From NCBI GenBank assembly GCA_021324535.1, contig JAJPIU010000277.1:1-32227 (forward strand): a stretch of DNA of 32,227 nt, read 5' to 3'. Under the pieces are notes generated by a model. The model searched no databases, was not told the origin of the DNA, and saw nothing but the letters and a program-made list of their open reading frames with translations. Below are positions 22,864-30,953 of the stretch, one piece after another. Origin of the DNA: Pseudomonadota bacterium (GTDB lineage Bacteria > Chloroflexota > Ktedonobacteria > Ktedonobacterales > JADMIN01). The translations under genes were made by a program, and so were the position numbers. Every line of letters starts with the position of its first letter. Position 1 is the first letter of the stretch.

Positions 22864-23361
22864 CTATGGATTGGGAGCAGGCGGACGTCCCCATAGCACA
22901 TTGCGCAATATTTCATCGGTATGTTCGAGTGTGTGCTGAAACGTCTTAGTGACAACCCATTCCAGCGTGACTGCGCCCCACAGCGCTGCGCGTTCCTCCT
23001 GCCATGCTGTGCCTTCCACCTGAGCGATGACGCCGATCTGATCGGCGCGCACGACCCGCAGATCGGCCAGCATCGTCGTCAGCGGATGGTCTGCGCCGTC
23101 CGCCCAATCGCGCTCCTCAACCGCCGCGTCCTCTTCCTGTAAATGCGCTGGTGGCGCGGGATCGCCCAACCATTGTCGCATCGTGGGCAGCGCGATCCGT
23201 TGCTCATAGCAGAGCAGGTGAAACACAATGCGCGCCGCTGACCATCTGCCAGGACGTGGCGCGATGGTGAGCATCGTTTCAGGGAGGCGGCTCAACGCCC
23301 ATTCGAGCTGATCGAGGCTGGTGCGCAGGAGTGTGGTATATTGTTGAGAGTGCGCAGCCAT
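22864..23361 (-). CDS. DinB family protein
   Basis: A 165-aa four-helix-bundle protein. The DinB metal triad is visible: H48 in IVFHLLCYEQ, then H143 and H147 in TFQHTLEHTDEIL. DinB-fold proteins use this site for thiol-dependent transferase reactions or have unknown roles. The upstream methyltransferase gene ends at 23376, and the ATG of this frame there overlaps its stop as TGATG. The next ATG at 23361 has GGAG eight bases upstream and gives the usual N-terminus, so it is chosen. The two genes are clearly co-transcribed. Confidence 0.87.
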   Translation of the reverse strand: MAAHSQQYTTLLRTSLDQLEWALSRLPETMLTIAPRPGRWSAARIVFHLLCYEQRIALPTMRQWLGDPAPPAHLQEEDAAVEERDWADGADHPLTTMLADLRVVRADQIGVIAQVEGTAWQEERAALWGAVTLEWVVTKTFQHTLEHTDEILRNVLWGRPPAPNP

Positions 23362-23375
23362 ATTGAGTATCTCCA

Positions 23376-24083
23376 TCAACGCACGGCGGCGATCAGCGCG
23401 CGAATGCCCACTACCTGCACGGGCGCCACCTCGCGGAAGCCCGCCTCACGCAGCCAGAGGAGGTTTTGCTCCACGCTCCCCGGCTTATCACCCCGCTCTC
23501 TTACCGAGCGTTCATGCTCGACGAAGCTCTCACCCTCCAACTGCTGTGTATTAAAAGCTGCCCCAACCATTTGCCAGATGGTGTGATAGACGCCGAAGAG
23601 CGCAGGGGTCGCCAGCCGCATGCGATCCATCAGCAGGAACAGCCCGCCTGGCGCCAACACAGTGCGCACGCTGGCTAGCGTTTTTTGCTTGCCCTCGTCG
23701 CTGCAATTGTGAATCGCCTGCACGGCGATGGCCGCACCAAATGGGCCGCCTGTCAAGGCTTCCGGCGCCATCGTCTCGAAATCTTCATGGATCAGACGGG
23801 CGCGCTCCTCAAAAGGAGCCAGCGTCTCGCGCGCCATTTCCAGCATCGGCGGCGAGCCATCTACGCCTACCAGCGTCGTCCCCTCGATCTCACGCAGCAC
23901 GCGCTCGGCGACCACGCCATGCCCGCAGCCGACATCCAATACGCGACGCGGTACCTGCGCCATATTCAAGTGATCGGCAAGGATTGCCAGCAGGAGGTCA
24001 AGGTGTTGCCGGCGCGAGGAGTTGATCGCGGGGTTCTCCTCAGCCCAGGCGCGGGCAAACGCTGGATTGTTCCACTCTTCCAC
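23376..24083 (-). CDS. Class I SAM-dependent methyltransferase
   Basis: A 235-aa enzyme with motif I RRVLDVGCGHGVVAE (46-60), the acidic strand-2 end VGVDGSPPMLEMARE, and GGPFGAAIAVQAIHNCSD ahead of LASVRTVLAPGGLFLLMDRM. The frame is open to 24314, but the upstream 77 codons do not look like protein and include the promoter. A GTG at 24083 with AGAAG upstream is the most likely start. The substrate is unknown. It forms an operon with the DinB gene downstream and is divergent from another methyltransferase at 24286. Confidence 0.8.
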   Translation of the reverse strand: MEEWNNPAFARAWAEENPAINSSRRQHLDLLLAILADHLNMAQVPRRVLDVGCGHGVVAERVLREIEGTTLVGVDGSPPMLEMARETLAPFEERARLIHEDFETMAPEALTGGPFGAAIAVQAIHNCSDEGKQKTLASVRTVLAPGGLFLLMDRMRLATPALFGVYHTIWQMVGAAFNTQQLEGESFVEHERSVRERGDKPGSVEQNLLWLREAGFREVAPVQVVGIRALIAAVR

Positions 24084-24126
24084 GGAGACGCTTCTTTCGT
24101 TCTCTACCCAAGCGCAGACGCTTGTT

Positions 24127-24161
24127 GGTATACATATGGGACTTTCGGCGACAGTATACCA
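24127..24161 (-). promoter_or_regulatory. Extended -10 promoter with flanking inverted repeat
   Basis: Minus strand TGGTATACT (24153-24161), the same nine bases as in the promoter of the 62-aa protein gene. GGTATAC (24127-24133) and GTATACC (24154-24160) form a 7-bp inverted repeat with a 20-base centre, one arm covering the -10. A repressor site is possible. Confidence 0.45.
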
Positions 24162-24285
24162 TGCGCCAAGGCATCGGTTGGAATAGATAATGGTGTGGCT
24201 AATGCGCAAGCAAACGGCAAGGGCAGACGCGGGTAGCGCCGCCCTCCTGGGCGGCCAGAAGACTTGAAGCGAAAGAGAGTGACCA

Positions 24286-25161
24286 ATGACTAAAATAACC
24301 CCACCTATCAACACACCAGCGGAAACTGCGGCCTACATGCAGGCCAACCGGGCAAACTGGAACACCTGGCTTGCGCGCGATCTCGCTTCGGAGCATCACC
24401 AGGATGTCGCGCGCTTCCGGACGACCGGATCGAGCCTGCGGCCCATCGAGCGCTCGGAACTTGGCGAGGGAGTAGGCGTGGCCGGAAAGTCACTACTGCA
24501 TCTGCAATGCAACATGGGCAGCGAGACACTCTCGTGGGCGAGGCTTGGCGCGCATGTGACAGGCGTAGACATCTCTGACGCCGCCATCGAGATGGCCCGC
24601 ATGCTGGCGACCGAGGTGGGCTATGCGTCCAACGATGCGCGCTTCATCCGCGCCGATATTTATGATCTGCCGACCATGCTTGACGAACAGTTCGACATCG
24701 TGTTTACATCATATGGTGCGCTCTGTTGGCTGCCCGATCTGAACCGTTGGGCGCATGTGGTGGCCGATTGCCTGAAACCAGGCGGCGTTTTTTATATGGT
24801 CGAGATGAGTCCGCTGGGCAATCTCTTCGCCACGCGCCCACAGGGCATAGATGATCCCACCGGCCTGACCTTCCGTGTGGGCGGCCCATACTTTCACCAG
24901 GAGACGCCAGAGGTTGAGCGCGATAGCGACGAGGCGATCTACGTCTGGAGCTATGGCCTGGGCGAGACGCTGATGGCGCTGCTTGACGCCGGGCTACGGT
25001 TTGACTACGTACACGAGATCCCGCTGGCGCACTATCAACGCTTCCCTGCGCTCGTCAGGGGCGATGATGGCTACTGGCATTGGCCGGAACCCGCCGACGC
25101 CACAACGCCGCGAAACACCCTGCCGCTGCTCTTCTCCGTGCTGGCGCGCAAAGAGACCTAA
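24286..25161 (+). CDS. Class I SAM-dependent methyltransferase
   Basis: A 291-aa enzyme. It starts MTKITPPINTPAETAAYMQANRANWN and has motif I as LLHLQCNMGSETLSWARLGA (70-89), then VTGVDISDAAIEMAR (strand 2) and FDIVFTSYGALCWLPDLNRWAHVVADCLKPGGVFYMVEMSP. The LQCNMG form of motif I is typical of one common bacterial subgroup. The substrate is unknown. The stop codon TAA lies inside the CCTAACCCCC arm of a dispersed repeat, so the last codon or codons may be set by that repeat. It is divergent from the methyltransferase at 23376-24083. Confidence 0.87.
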   Translation: MTKITPPINTPAETAAYMQANRANWNTWLARDLASEHHQDVARFRTTGSSLRPIERSELGEGVGVAGKSLLHLQCNMGSETLSWARLGAHVTGVDISDAAIEMARMLATEVGYASNDARFIRADIYDLPTMLDEQFDIVFTSYGALCWLPDLNRWAHVVADCLKPGGVFYMVEMSPLGNLFATRPQGIDDPTGLTFRVGGPYFHQETPEVERDSDEAIYVWSYGLGETLMALLDAGLRFDYVHEIPLAHYQRFPALVRGDDGYWHWPEPADATTPRNTLPLLFSVLARKET

Positions 25162-25192
25162 CCCCCAACCCCTTCCCATCTATGGGAAGGGG
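25158..25192 (+). repeat. Short palindromic repeat, copy 3
   Basis: Arm CCTAACCCCCAA (25158-25168), then palindrome CCCCTTCCCAT-CT-ATGGGAAGGGG (25169-25192). The TAA in the arm is the stop codon of the methyltransferase gene. Confidence 0.75.
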
Positions 25193-25201
25193 AGAGTGGT
25201 C

Positions 25202-25912
25202 TCATTGGACAGTGAATGTGCCGGACATATAGCCCTTGGCCGACATTGGGCCGCCATGATTCGCATAGCCAACGCCGCAGGGCGCCTCGCAATTCCAAAT
25301 ATACTTCCCTGGCCCCTGTGTACGGAACTGGAAGACGGTCGTCGTCGGGTGGAGCGCAAAGCCATCGGCGTCGAAGCCACCGTTCAGGTCGGCCTCCGTC
25401 ACCGGAACGCTGATATAAAGCCAGGGCTGATTTGAAGCGGCAATTCCATGAATGGTGAAGGTGTGGGAGACGACGGTTGGGCTGACGACGGATTCCCGCT
25501 TGCCGTTCACGGTGATGGTATTGCCTATCGTCCCCTGCACGCGCTCAAAAAACGGATCGGTGAGGCTGTTGGGGCGTGTGTAGTTGACAATCGTCACAGT
25601 GACCAGCGAGTTCGCCCCCACCACAATATCAGGGGTCGAGTAGTTCACCCAATCCTGGTTGTTGCTGTTCTTGCAGGCGGCGTCCTGGTTGGCGATGTCG
25701 GGGTGAGCTTTGATGAAGGTGGCGTCGTTGCATGGGTCGGAGGGGAAGACGCTTTCCATGACGCTATACGTGTGGCCGCCGATCTGCTGGCCAGTGGACG
25801 TATTGCCGTTGGTTGCTGCGGTGGTGAGCGCATGGATTGTCAATCCAACGGTGGCGACGACGGCGACAATTATCACGAGAAAGACGATCCCGCCGAGGTA
25901 TTTCTTCTGCAT
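25202..25912 (-). CDS. Membrane-anchored cupredoxin / cytochrome c oxidase subunit II-like protein
   Basis: A 236-aa protein with one N-terminal membrane anchor (about 5-30) and an exported domain. Near the C-terminus, YIWNCEAPCGVGYANHGGPM gives C208-x3-C212-x6-H219-x3-M223. With H150 or H155 in VSHTFTIHG, this recalls the CuA site of oxidase subunit II (C-x3-C-x3-H-x2-M) but with longer spacings. An extra Cys pair (C61, C80) lies in the N-terminal part. It could be a CuA-like electron carrier, a mononuclear cupredoxin or a nitrous-oxide-reductase-like fragment. No oxidase subunit I gene is near. The start ATG has GGGAG upstream. Confidence 0.75.
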   Translation of the reverse strand: MQKKYLGGIVFLVIIVAVVATVGLTIHALTTAATNGNTSTGQQIGGHTYSVMESVFPSDPCNDATFIKAHPDIANQDAACKNSNNQDWVNYSTPDIVVGANSLVTVTIVNYTRPNSLTDPFFERVQGTIGNTITVNGKRESVVSPTVVSHTFTIHGIAASNQPWLYISVPVTEADLNGGFDADGFALHPTTTVFQFRTQGPGKYIWNCEAPCGVGYANHGGPMSAKGYMSGTFTVQ

Positions 25913-26120
25913 GTGCCTGGCTCCCTGTGTTGCGTGTGATGTGGCGCGCTGATGGATGATGCCATGAATGACGTTGGGTTTGTGCGGTCTGATTTCAGTA
26001 CAACGGAGAGATCATACCGCGCCCGCGTTCAACAAGCCACATCACAGGAGAAGAGCGCAAGCAACCGGCGCGTGACGCCTATGGTAAGCAACGGTGTCTG
26101 CGCCGGAATCTTATCATCTT

Positions 26121-26762
26121 TTATTGCTGCTGCGGTGGATAACCACCTTGTGGCTGTTGCGGTGGATACCCGGCTTGTGGCTGTTGTGGCTGTTGTGGTT
26201 GCTGCGGCGGATAGATGGGCGCAGTCGGCGCCAGATTGCCGGTGTAGAGCGAATCCTGATAGAGGGCAGGCGCAGGCTTGGGCGCTCGTCCTCGGCCAAT
26301 CAGTCCACCAAGTGCGCCAAGACCCAGACCAATCAGTGTGTTGATGACGATCACGATGATTGAGCCAACAACCGCTGCGGTGAGATACTGGCTCCCTGTC
26401 TCATGTGTACTGCCCCCTAACGATTGGATAGCCTGATTGCTCAGGTTCACCAACTTATCGAGGTTGAAGTAATCAAAGATGATCGCTCCCACACTACCCA
26501 GCACAGTGCCGATCAGGCCAACAAATAAGCCTGCGACCAAACCGGAAGTGACTTTGCCAGTTTTTGCTGCGGCAGTCACGCCCGCGACGATGGCGAGGAT
26601 GTAGATCAGGATGGTGAAGACGTACGAGGAAATTCCGCCAATGGTGAGCAAGTGAGCGATGCCGGTTCCGGCATACACAATGAGGTACACAATCCCCACT
26701 ATGACGCCATAGAAGAAGCCTTGGCGCAGCCCCGGATTGCCGGTGGTAGTTGTCGTTTGCAT
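26121..26762 (-). CDS. Membrane protein with Pro/Gln-rich C-terminal tail, function unknown
   Basis: A 213-aa protein. Four hydrophobic helices lie near residues 15-35, 42-60, 70-95 and 127-155; several glycines within them (GLVAGLFVGLIGTVLG, GLGLGALGGLIG) suggest tight helix packing. The last 35 residues are a repetitive tail, IYPPQQPQQPQQPQAGYPPQ and more, with a matching short-period repeat in the DNA. The frame extends to 26966, but the ATG at 26762 follows GGGAGGAAACGTC and gives a membrane protein with a short polar lead. I do not recognise the family. It lies upstream of, and in the same direction as, the cupredoxin-like gene, 208 bases away. Confidence 0.75.
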   Translation of the reverse strand: MQTTTTTGNPGLRQGFFYGVIVGIVYLIVYAGTGIAHLLTIGGISSYVFTILIYILAIVAGVTAAAKTGKVTSGLVAGLFVGLIGTVLGSVGAIIFDYFNLDKLVNLSNQAIQSLGGSTHETGSQYLTAAVVGSIIVIVINTLIGLGLGALGGLIGRGRAPKPAPALYQDSLYTGNLAPTAPIYPPQQPQQPQQPQAGYPPQQPQGGYPPQQQ

Positions 26763-27219
26763 GATGACGTTTCCTCCCTTACAAGAGAAGTGAAAAAAGA
26801 CATCCAACCGAGCGGCGCTCCACAGGGCGCTACTGTCCTGCATGCGCCACATCCCTATGGTACGCCAAAAGCAACGCATATGCCAGGCCACTTTGCGCGC
26901 CTCGCCGATGGTGTTTGTCTTCCTGATGTCCTCCCGCCGCCTTCTCAGCAAAGAAAATGGCTGCAATCTCTTGTTGTGCGGCAGTAATGGCGCGTGAGGG
27001 CATATAGCATGAGAAAACCCTGTGAATCGGCTTCCATATGGCCTTCAGGATGCAACCCGCCGTCCGCAGGCGCGTAGCACAGGGTGAGCGATTGCTCGGA
27101 GGTTGGGCGTTGGCTTATGATCCGATCTGACGCGCTCAGGCTGTGTCAAGCCATAATGTCACCAGGGGAAAGCAGCCACGGGAGCCAGAGCCAGCGCCCA
27201 GGAGAAGGAAACGATAACG
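26763..27219. other. Intergenic region with a promoter and a possible decayed coding remnant
   Basis: 457 bases. A plus-strand reading frame closing at 26987 reads PSGAPQGATVLHAPHPYGTP and ends PPPSQQRKWLQSLVVRQ. This looks like the proline-rich linker before a membrane helix, as in bacterial Ser/Thr kinases or similar, but no full gene is present. The rest holds the promoter of the gene at 27220. Nothing else was seen. Confidence 0.4.
27092..27121 (+). promoter_or_regulatory. Probable promoter of the DUF4870-like gene
   Basis: TTGCTC (27092-27097), an 18-base spacer, TATGAT (27116-27121, 5 of 6 to consensus). The -35 is weak. The leader to the ATG at 27220 is about 90 bases. Confidence 0.4.
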
Positions 27220-27597
27220 ATGTATAACCAGTACAATCAATATAATCGGCCAGGTCAGTACCAGGGGCCAACTACGCTGGGCATCAGCGAACGCTGGGAG
27301 CGTGTGTTGTGCTATGCGGGTGTCTGGGTGACGGGGCTGATCTTCCTGCTGATCGAGCAGCGCAACCAGACGGTGCGGCGTCATGCGGCGCAGTCAGTTG
27401 TCGTGTTTGGCGCGCTGAGCCTGCTTGGCATCATCGCAGGGTGGTTGAGCGGCATTTGGGTAATTGGCTTCATCTTCGGGCTGATCGCCAGCCTGATCGG
27501 GGCTGTAAGCTTCGCCCTGTGGATACTGCTGATGGTGCTGGCCTACTTCAGCCCCAACACGTTCATCAGCGGGCCACGCTTCACCCGCTTCTTCTAA
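27220..27597 (+). CDS. DUF4870/Tic20-like small membrane protein
   Basis: A 125-aa protein. After an N-terminal Tyr/Asn/Gln-rich stretch (MYNQYNQYNRPGQYQGP), the segment ERVLCYAGVWVTGLIFLLIEQRNQTVRRHAAQSVVVFGALSLLG (shown in part) fits the pattern of DUF4870-type proteins: a first helix, a polar loop with E-x-x-N-x-x-V-R-x-H-A-x-Q, then two more helices near 57-75 and 85-110. The function of this family is not known. AGGAGAAGGAAACGATAACG precedes the ATG. A terminator follows within 10 bases, so it is monocistronic. Confidence 0.8.
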   Translation: MYNQYNQYNRPGQYQGPTTLGISERWERVLCYAGVWVTGLIFLLIEQRNQTVRRHAAQSVVVFGALSLLGIIAGWLSGIWVIGFIFGLIASLIGAVSFALWILLMVLAYFSPNTFISGPRFTRFF

Positions 27598-27605
27598 AAA
27601 ACATG

Positions 27606-27634
27606 GGGGGAAGACCCACGCGTCTTCCCCCTTT
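27606..27634. terminator. Bidirectional intrinsic terminator
   Basis: A perfect 10-bp stem (GGGGGAAGAC 27606-27615 with GTCTTCCCCC 27622-27631). On the plus strand it is followed by TTT and ends the 27220 gene. On the minus strand it is followed by ATGTTTTTT and ends the DinB gene at 27649. Confidence 0.8.
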
Positions 27635-27648
27635 CCCCTCGCACAATG

Positions 27649-28203
27649 CTAGTCTGCATCCTCCCTTACACGAGGAACCCAGTCGAGTTGTTCGCCTGGC
27701 ACGCCATGCTGGCCGAGCAGGAGGCTCAGTTGCGCGGCGTGCTCCTGTACATGGCGCATGCTATACATCTGGAGTTCGAGGTAGCTGAGGTTCACTCGTT
27801 CCATCCAGGGGAAATTAGCGGGCTGGCGCGCCCGCTCGTCAGTCATCGTCTCGATGGTGATTTGGCATTTCTGGCGCAGCTCCGCCAGGTAGCCACGCAG
27901 TTGCTCTTGGGTATAGGGCTGTATAATGCTTGGATCATCGAGGTCTTCCGGCGGAACGGGATGAAACGGCGCTGGAGGAACGAATCCTTCCTCAGAGCCA
28001 TGGAGATACAGATCGAGCCAGAACAGCGCGTGGAAGGAAATGATCCAGAACTCCGCGCGCTGCGGCTGATCTTGCTGCTCCGGCGGATTCGGCCAGACGG
28101 GCTGGCGCCATAGAGCATCAGGGCAGGCGGCCAGCGCGTTGTCGAGCATATCAATCGCCGCGCCAAACTGCGCCCAGAGCATGGGGCGCCACTTGATGTC
28201 CAT
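27649..28203 (-). CDS. DinB family protein
   Basis: A 184-aa DinB-fold protein. Likely metal ligands are H58 in WIISFHALFWLDLYLHG and H151/H155 in MRHVQEHAAQLSLLLGQ. A proline-rich loop (GFVPPAPFHPVPPEDLDDP, 73-91) links helices 2 and 3. It is not closely similar to the other DinB protein at 22864 beyond the fold. The frame is open to 28269, overlapping the hydrolase gene, but the ATG at 28203 follows GGAGGAATACAC, a strong site. It lies 20 bases after the dienelactone hydrolase gene, so both share a transcript. Confidence 0.85.
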   Translation of the reverse strand: MDIKWRPMLWAQFGAAIDMLDNALAACPDALWRQPVWPNPPEQQDQPQRAEFWIISFHALFWLDLYLHGSEEGFVPPAPFHPVPPEDLDDPSIIQPYTQEQLRGYLAELRQKCQITIETMTDERARQPANFPWMERVNLSYLELQMYSMRHVQEHAAQLSLLLGQHGVPGEQLDWVPRVREDAD

Positions 28204-28223
28204 GTGTATTCCTCCATCTGGCG

Positions 28224-28943
28224 CTATCGTGACAATTCGGCCTTCAAGAAGGCGATGGTGCGCTCCCACGCCAGCTTGGCCGCTTCGGCGTTGTAGACAT
28301 CGGGGCGGTTGGCCTCGACAAACCAGTGTTCGGTTCCAGGATAGGTGTAGAAGGTGGTCGGTTTGCCTGCTGAGCGCATCTCCTGCTCCATCTCCGCGAC
28401 CGCCTCAGGTGGATCAAAGGCGTCGTGCTCCGCGAAGTGGCAGAGGTAGGCGGCCTGAGCGTTGCTATAATCCAGTCCTGTAACCGTGGTATAAAAGGTG
28501 ACAACAGCGGCAACCTCTTCGGCGCGGTTGATTGACGTGACAAGCGCGTAGGCGCCGCCCATCGAGAAGCCTACGAGCGCGAGTTTGCCGGAATCATCAG
28601 CTGAGGCTGTCGCATCCGGCGCGGCATGTTGGCGAAGATACCGCATAGCGCCTGCGATGTCGCCATTCGCCTGTTGATCGTCCAATCCTTGCGCCAGCGT
28701 TTCCGCCTCCTCAATCGAGGTCGTCGTTTTGCCGTGATAGAGATCGGGCGCAAGCGCCACGAAACCCGCCTCGGCGAGCCGGTCGCATGCCTGGCGAAAC
28801 GGCTCCGTCAGCCCCCACCACGCATGCAGTACAATCACCCCTGGCGCTTGTGTTGTTTGCGCTCCCGCCGAGACATCCGGTGTCGCCAGATAGCCCTGCG
28901 CAAGCGATCCCATTGTGTCGAAGTCAATCACCCGCCCGGCCAT
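28224..28943 (-). CDS. Dienelactone hydrolase family protein
   Basis: A 239-aa alpha/beta hydrolase. The nucleophile is S127 in LVGFSMGGAYAL, where classical dienelactone hydrolases have Cys. The acid is D174 or D177 in HFAEHDAFDP, and the base H206 in YPGTEHWFVE. GVIVLHAWWGLTEPFR (35-50) carries the oxyanion region. The Ser nucleophile suggests a general carboxylesterase rather than a true dienelactone hydrolase of chlorocatechol degradation, and no catechol genes are near. AGGAGGGCC precedes the ATG. First gene of a two-gene operon with the DinB gene. Confidence 0.9.
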   Translation of the reverse strand: MAGRVIDFDTMGSLAQGYLATPDVSAGAQTTQAPGVIVLHAWWGLTEPFRQACDRLAEAGFVALAPDLYHGKTTTSIEEAETLAQGLDDQQANGDIAGAMRYLRQHAAPDATASADDSGKLALVGFSMGGAYALVTSINRAEEVAAVVTFYTTVTGLDYSNAQAAYLCHFAEHDAFDPPEAVAEMEQEMRSAGKPTTFYTYPGTEHWFVEANRPDVYNAEAAKLAWERTIAFLKAELSR

Positions 28944-28962
28944 TTGGCCCTCCTGATCCTGG

Positions 28963-28997
28963 ATTGTACAGATCGCGCGAAAGACAGTATGTCTGTC
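28963..28997 (-). promoter_or_regulatory. Hydrolase promoter with inverted repeat over the -35 region
   Basis: On the minus strand the -10 is TACAAT (28963-28968). At the -35 position there is no good hexamer, but GACAG-TATGT-CTGTC (28983-28997) is a perfect 5-bp inverted repeat, which may bind a regulator. Confidence 0.4.
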
Positions 28998-29033
28998 CTC
29001 TTCCCACGCGCAAACGAAAAAGCGGAAACCTGC

Positions 29034-29076
29034 AAAAAAGATGCCTCCTCTCCCGCCACGCGGGGAGGTGGCAGGC
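29034..29076 (-). terminator. Intrinsic terminator of the transketolase operon
   Basis: On the minus strand, a stem of CCTC/GAGG-type and CCCGC/GCGGG pairs with a GTG loop and outer GCCT/AGGC pairs (29043-29076) is followed by ATCTTTTTT (29034-29042). It begins 12 bases after the tkt stop codon. Confidence 0.8.
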
Positions 29077-29087
29077 GGTGGGGGCCG

Positions 29088-30947
29088 CTAGCCGACCAGC
29101 GCCTTCACCGTCGCGACGATGTGCCGCGCGCTGATGCCAGCCGCATCCAGCAGTTCGTCAGGCTTGCCGGAGCCGGGCATCTCGTGGACGGCGAGCTTCG
29201 TCACGGTGGGCAGTGGCCCTTGCGTGCGTTGCGCTTCCGTGCCGGAGAACGCCGCCAACACGGCGTCACCCAGGCCGCCTTCCACCCAGTGATCCTCCAC
29301 CACGACGATACGCCCACCTGTGGCCTGCGCCGCCTCATGCAGCGTCTTCGCGTCAATCGGCTTGACCGAGTAGGCGTCAATCACGCGGATGACGATGCCC
29401 TCGCCCTTCAATTGGTCGTAGGCTTTCAGCGCCTCGTGCAGGGTGATACCGGCGGCGACCACTGTCACCTTATCCGCGTCTGACTGTTTCACCACACGGC
29501 TGCCACCGATGGTAAACGTCTCGTCAGGGCTGTAGATCACCGGCGTCTTCTCGCGTGTGGTGCGGATGTAGCTGATGCCGTGGTGGTCGGCCATCTCTTC
29601 GAGCAGCTTCGCCGTCTGGTTGGGATCGCTGGGGTAGAGGACGACGCTGCCATGCACGGCGCGCATCATCGCCAGGTCTTCCAGCGCCATCTGTGAGGGG
29701 CCATCCTCGCCAATCGAGACGCCAGCATGCGAGCCGCTCAGCTTGATGTTCGCACGCGAGATGGCCGCCATGCGGATGAAGTCGAACGCGCGGGTAAAGA
29801 ACGCGGCAAAGGTTGAGGCGAAGGGTTGATAGCCGCGCACGCCAAGCCCGACGGCGGAGCCGACCATCTGCTGCTCGGCGATGTATTGCTCGAAGAAGCG
29901 GTCGGGATAGGCTTTGGCGAAGTATTCGGCGTAGGTGGAGTTGCTTACCTCGCCATCTACAGCCACTACGTCGGGCCACGCCGCGCCAAGAGCCTTCAGC
30001 CCATCGCCATAGGCCGTGCGGGTCGCCACGCTCGATCCAACGTCATACCTCGGCGCCTGGAAGGGATGTCTCTCGCCGTGCGACGCAGGCTGCCCCGGCT
30101 CCGGCTTCTGCACCTGTACGATGATGTTGCGTTCGCCGCCCAGGCCCGAGATAGCGCGCTGTGCCATATCGGGAGGAAGCGCCTTGCCATGCCAGCCGTT
30201 CTGATTCTCGATCTCCGGGAAACCTTTGCCTTTGATGGTATGCGCGACGATCAACGTCGGCGTCTCAGTCTGGCGCTCGGCCTCGGCGTAGGCGCTGTTG
30301 ATCGCGTCGAGGTCATGGCCGTCAATCTCGATGGCATGCCAGCCGAAGGCGCGCGCACGGGCGGCATAGGCATTGGCGTTCCAGCCAAGCATCGTCTCGC
30401 CGCGCTGCCCCAGCCGGTTCATATCGAGAATGCCGACCAGATTGTTGAGCTTATAGTGCCCGGCCAGCTCAAACGCCTCCCAGATAGAACCTTCGGCCAT
30501 CTCGCTATCACCCAACACGACCCAGATGTGGTACGGCAGCTTGTCGAGATATTTGCCGGCCAGCCCAATCCCTACACCAATCGGCAACCCCTGGCCAAGC
30601 GAGCCGGTCGCCACGTCCACATAGGGCAGCAGCGGCACGGGATGACCCTCGATGCGGCTGCCAAACTGGCGCAACGTCATCATCTCGTCATCTGAGATGC
30701 CGCCCGCTGCTTTGTAGACGGAATAGAGCAACGGCGCGGCATGGCCTTTAGAGAAGATCAGGTGATCGTTGGTGGGCGCATTGGGGTTGGAGAAGTCGTA
30801 GCGTAAATACTCGTACATCAGGACGGCCATCAGGTCAGCCGCCGACATGGACGATGTGGGGTGGCCGGAACCTGCCTTTGTCGTGCTGCGGATGCTATCC
30901 ACACGCAGTTGTTGGGCAAGTTCGTGCCATTGTTCTTTCGTCGCCAT
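29088..30947 (-). CDS. tkt: Transketolase (short, animal/archaeal-type length)
   Basis: Transfers two-carbon units between sugar phosphates in the pentose phosphate pathway, using thiamine diphosphate. It is 619 aa, near the animal enzyme, against about 660 for E. coli TktA. H29 in GSGHPTSSMSAADL is a substrate/ThDP residue. The ThDP motif is VVLGDSEMAEGSIWEAFELAGHYKLNNLVGILDMNRLGQ (in part). The pyrimidine domain has GEDGPSQMALEDLAM with the catalytic Glu region, and the C-terminal domain begins near 480. Both halves, often split into two genes in short archaeal types, are fused here. It starts 6 bases after the receiver-like gene and is followed by a terminator. Confidence 0.95.
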   Translation of the reverse strand: MATKEQWHELAQQLRVDSIRSTTKAGSGHPTSSMSAADLMAVLMYEYLRYDFSNPNAPTNDHLIFSKGHAAPLLYSVYKAAGGISDDEMMTLRQFGSRIEGHPVPLLPYVDVATGSLGQGLPIGVGIGLAGKYLDKLPYHIWVVLGDSEMAEGSIWEAFELAGHYKLNNLVGILDMNRLGQRGETMLGWNANAYAARARAFGWHAIEIDGHDLDAINSAYAEAERQTETPTLIVAHTIKGKGFPEIENQNGWHGKALPPDMAQRAISGLGGERNIIVQVQKPEPGQPASHGERHPFQAPRYDVGSSVATRTAYGDGLKALGAAWPDVVAVDGEVSNSTYAEYFAKAYPDRFFEQYIAEQQMVGSAVGLGVRGYQPFASTFAAFFTRAFDFIRMAAISRANIKLSGSHAGVSIGEDGPSQMALEDLAMMRAVHGSVVLYPSDPNQTAKLLEEMADHHGISYIRTTREKTPVIYSPDETFTIGGSRVVKQSDADKVTVVAAGITLHEALKAYDQLKGEGIVIRVIDAYSVKPIDAKTLHEAAQATGGRIVVVEDHWVEGGLGDAVLAAFSGTEAQRTQGPLPTVTKLAVHEMPGSGKPDELLDAAGISARHIVATVKALVG

Positions 30948-30953
30948 ACAGAG

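Noticed and set aside
24084-24314. N-terminal extension of the methyltransferase at 23376
   Set aside because: The extra 77 residues cover the promoter-like TGGTATACT and show no conserved features.
29826-30695. Plus-strand frame of 289 codons opposite transketolase
   Set aside because: Antisense shadow of a conserved enzyme.
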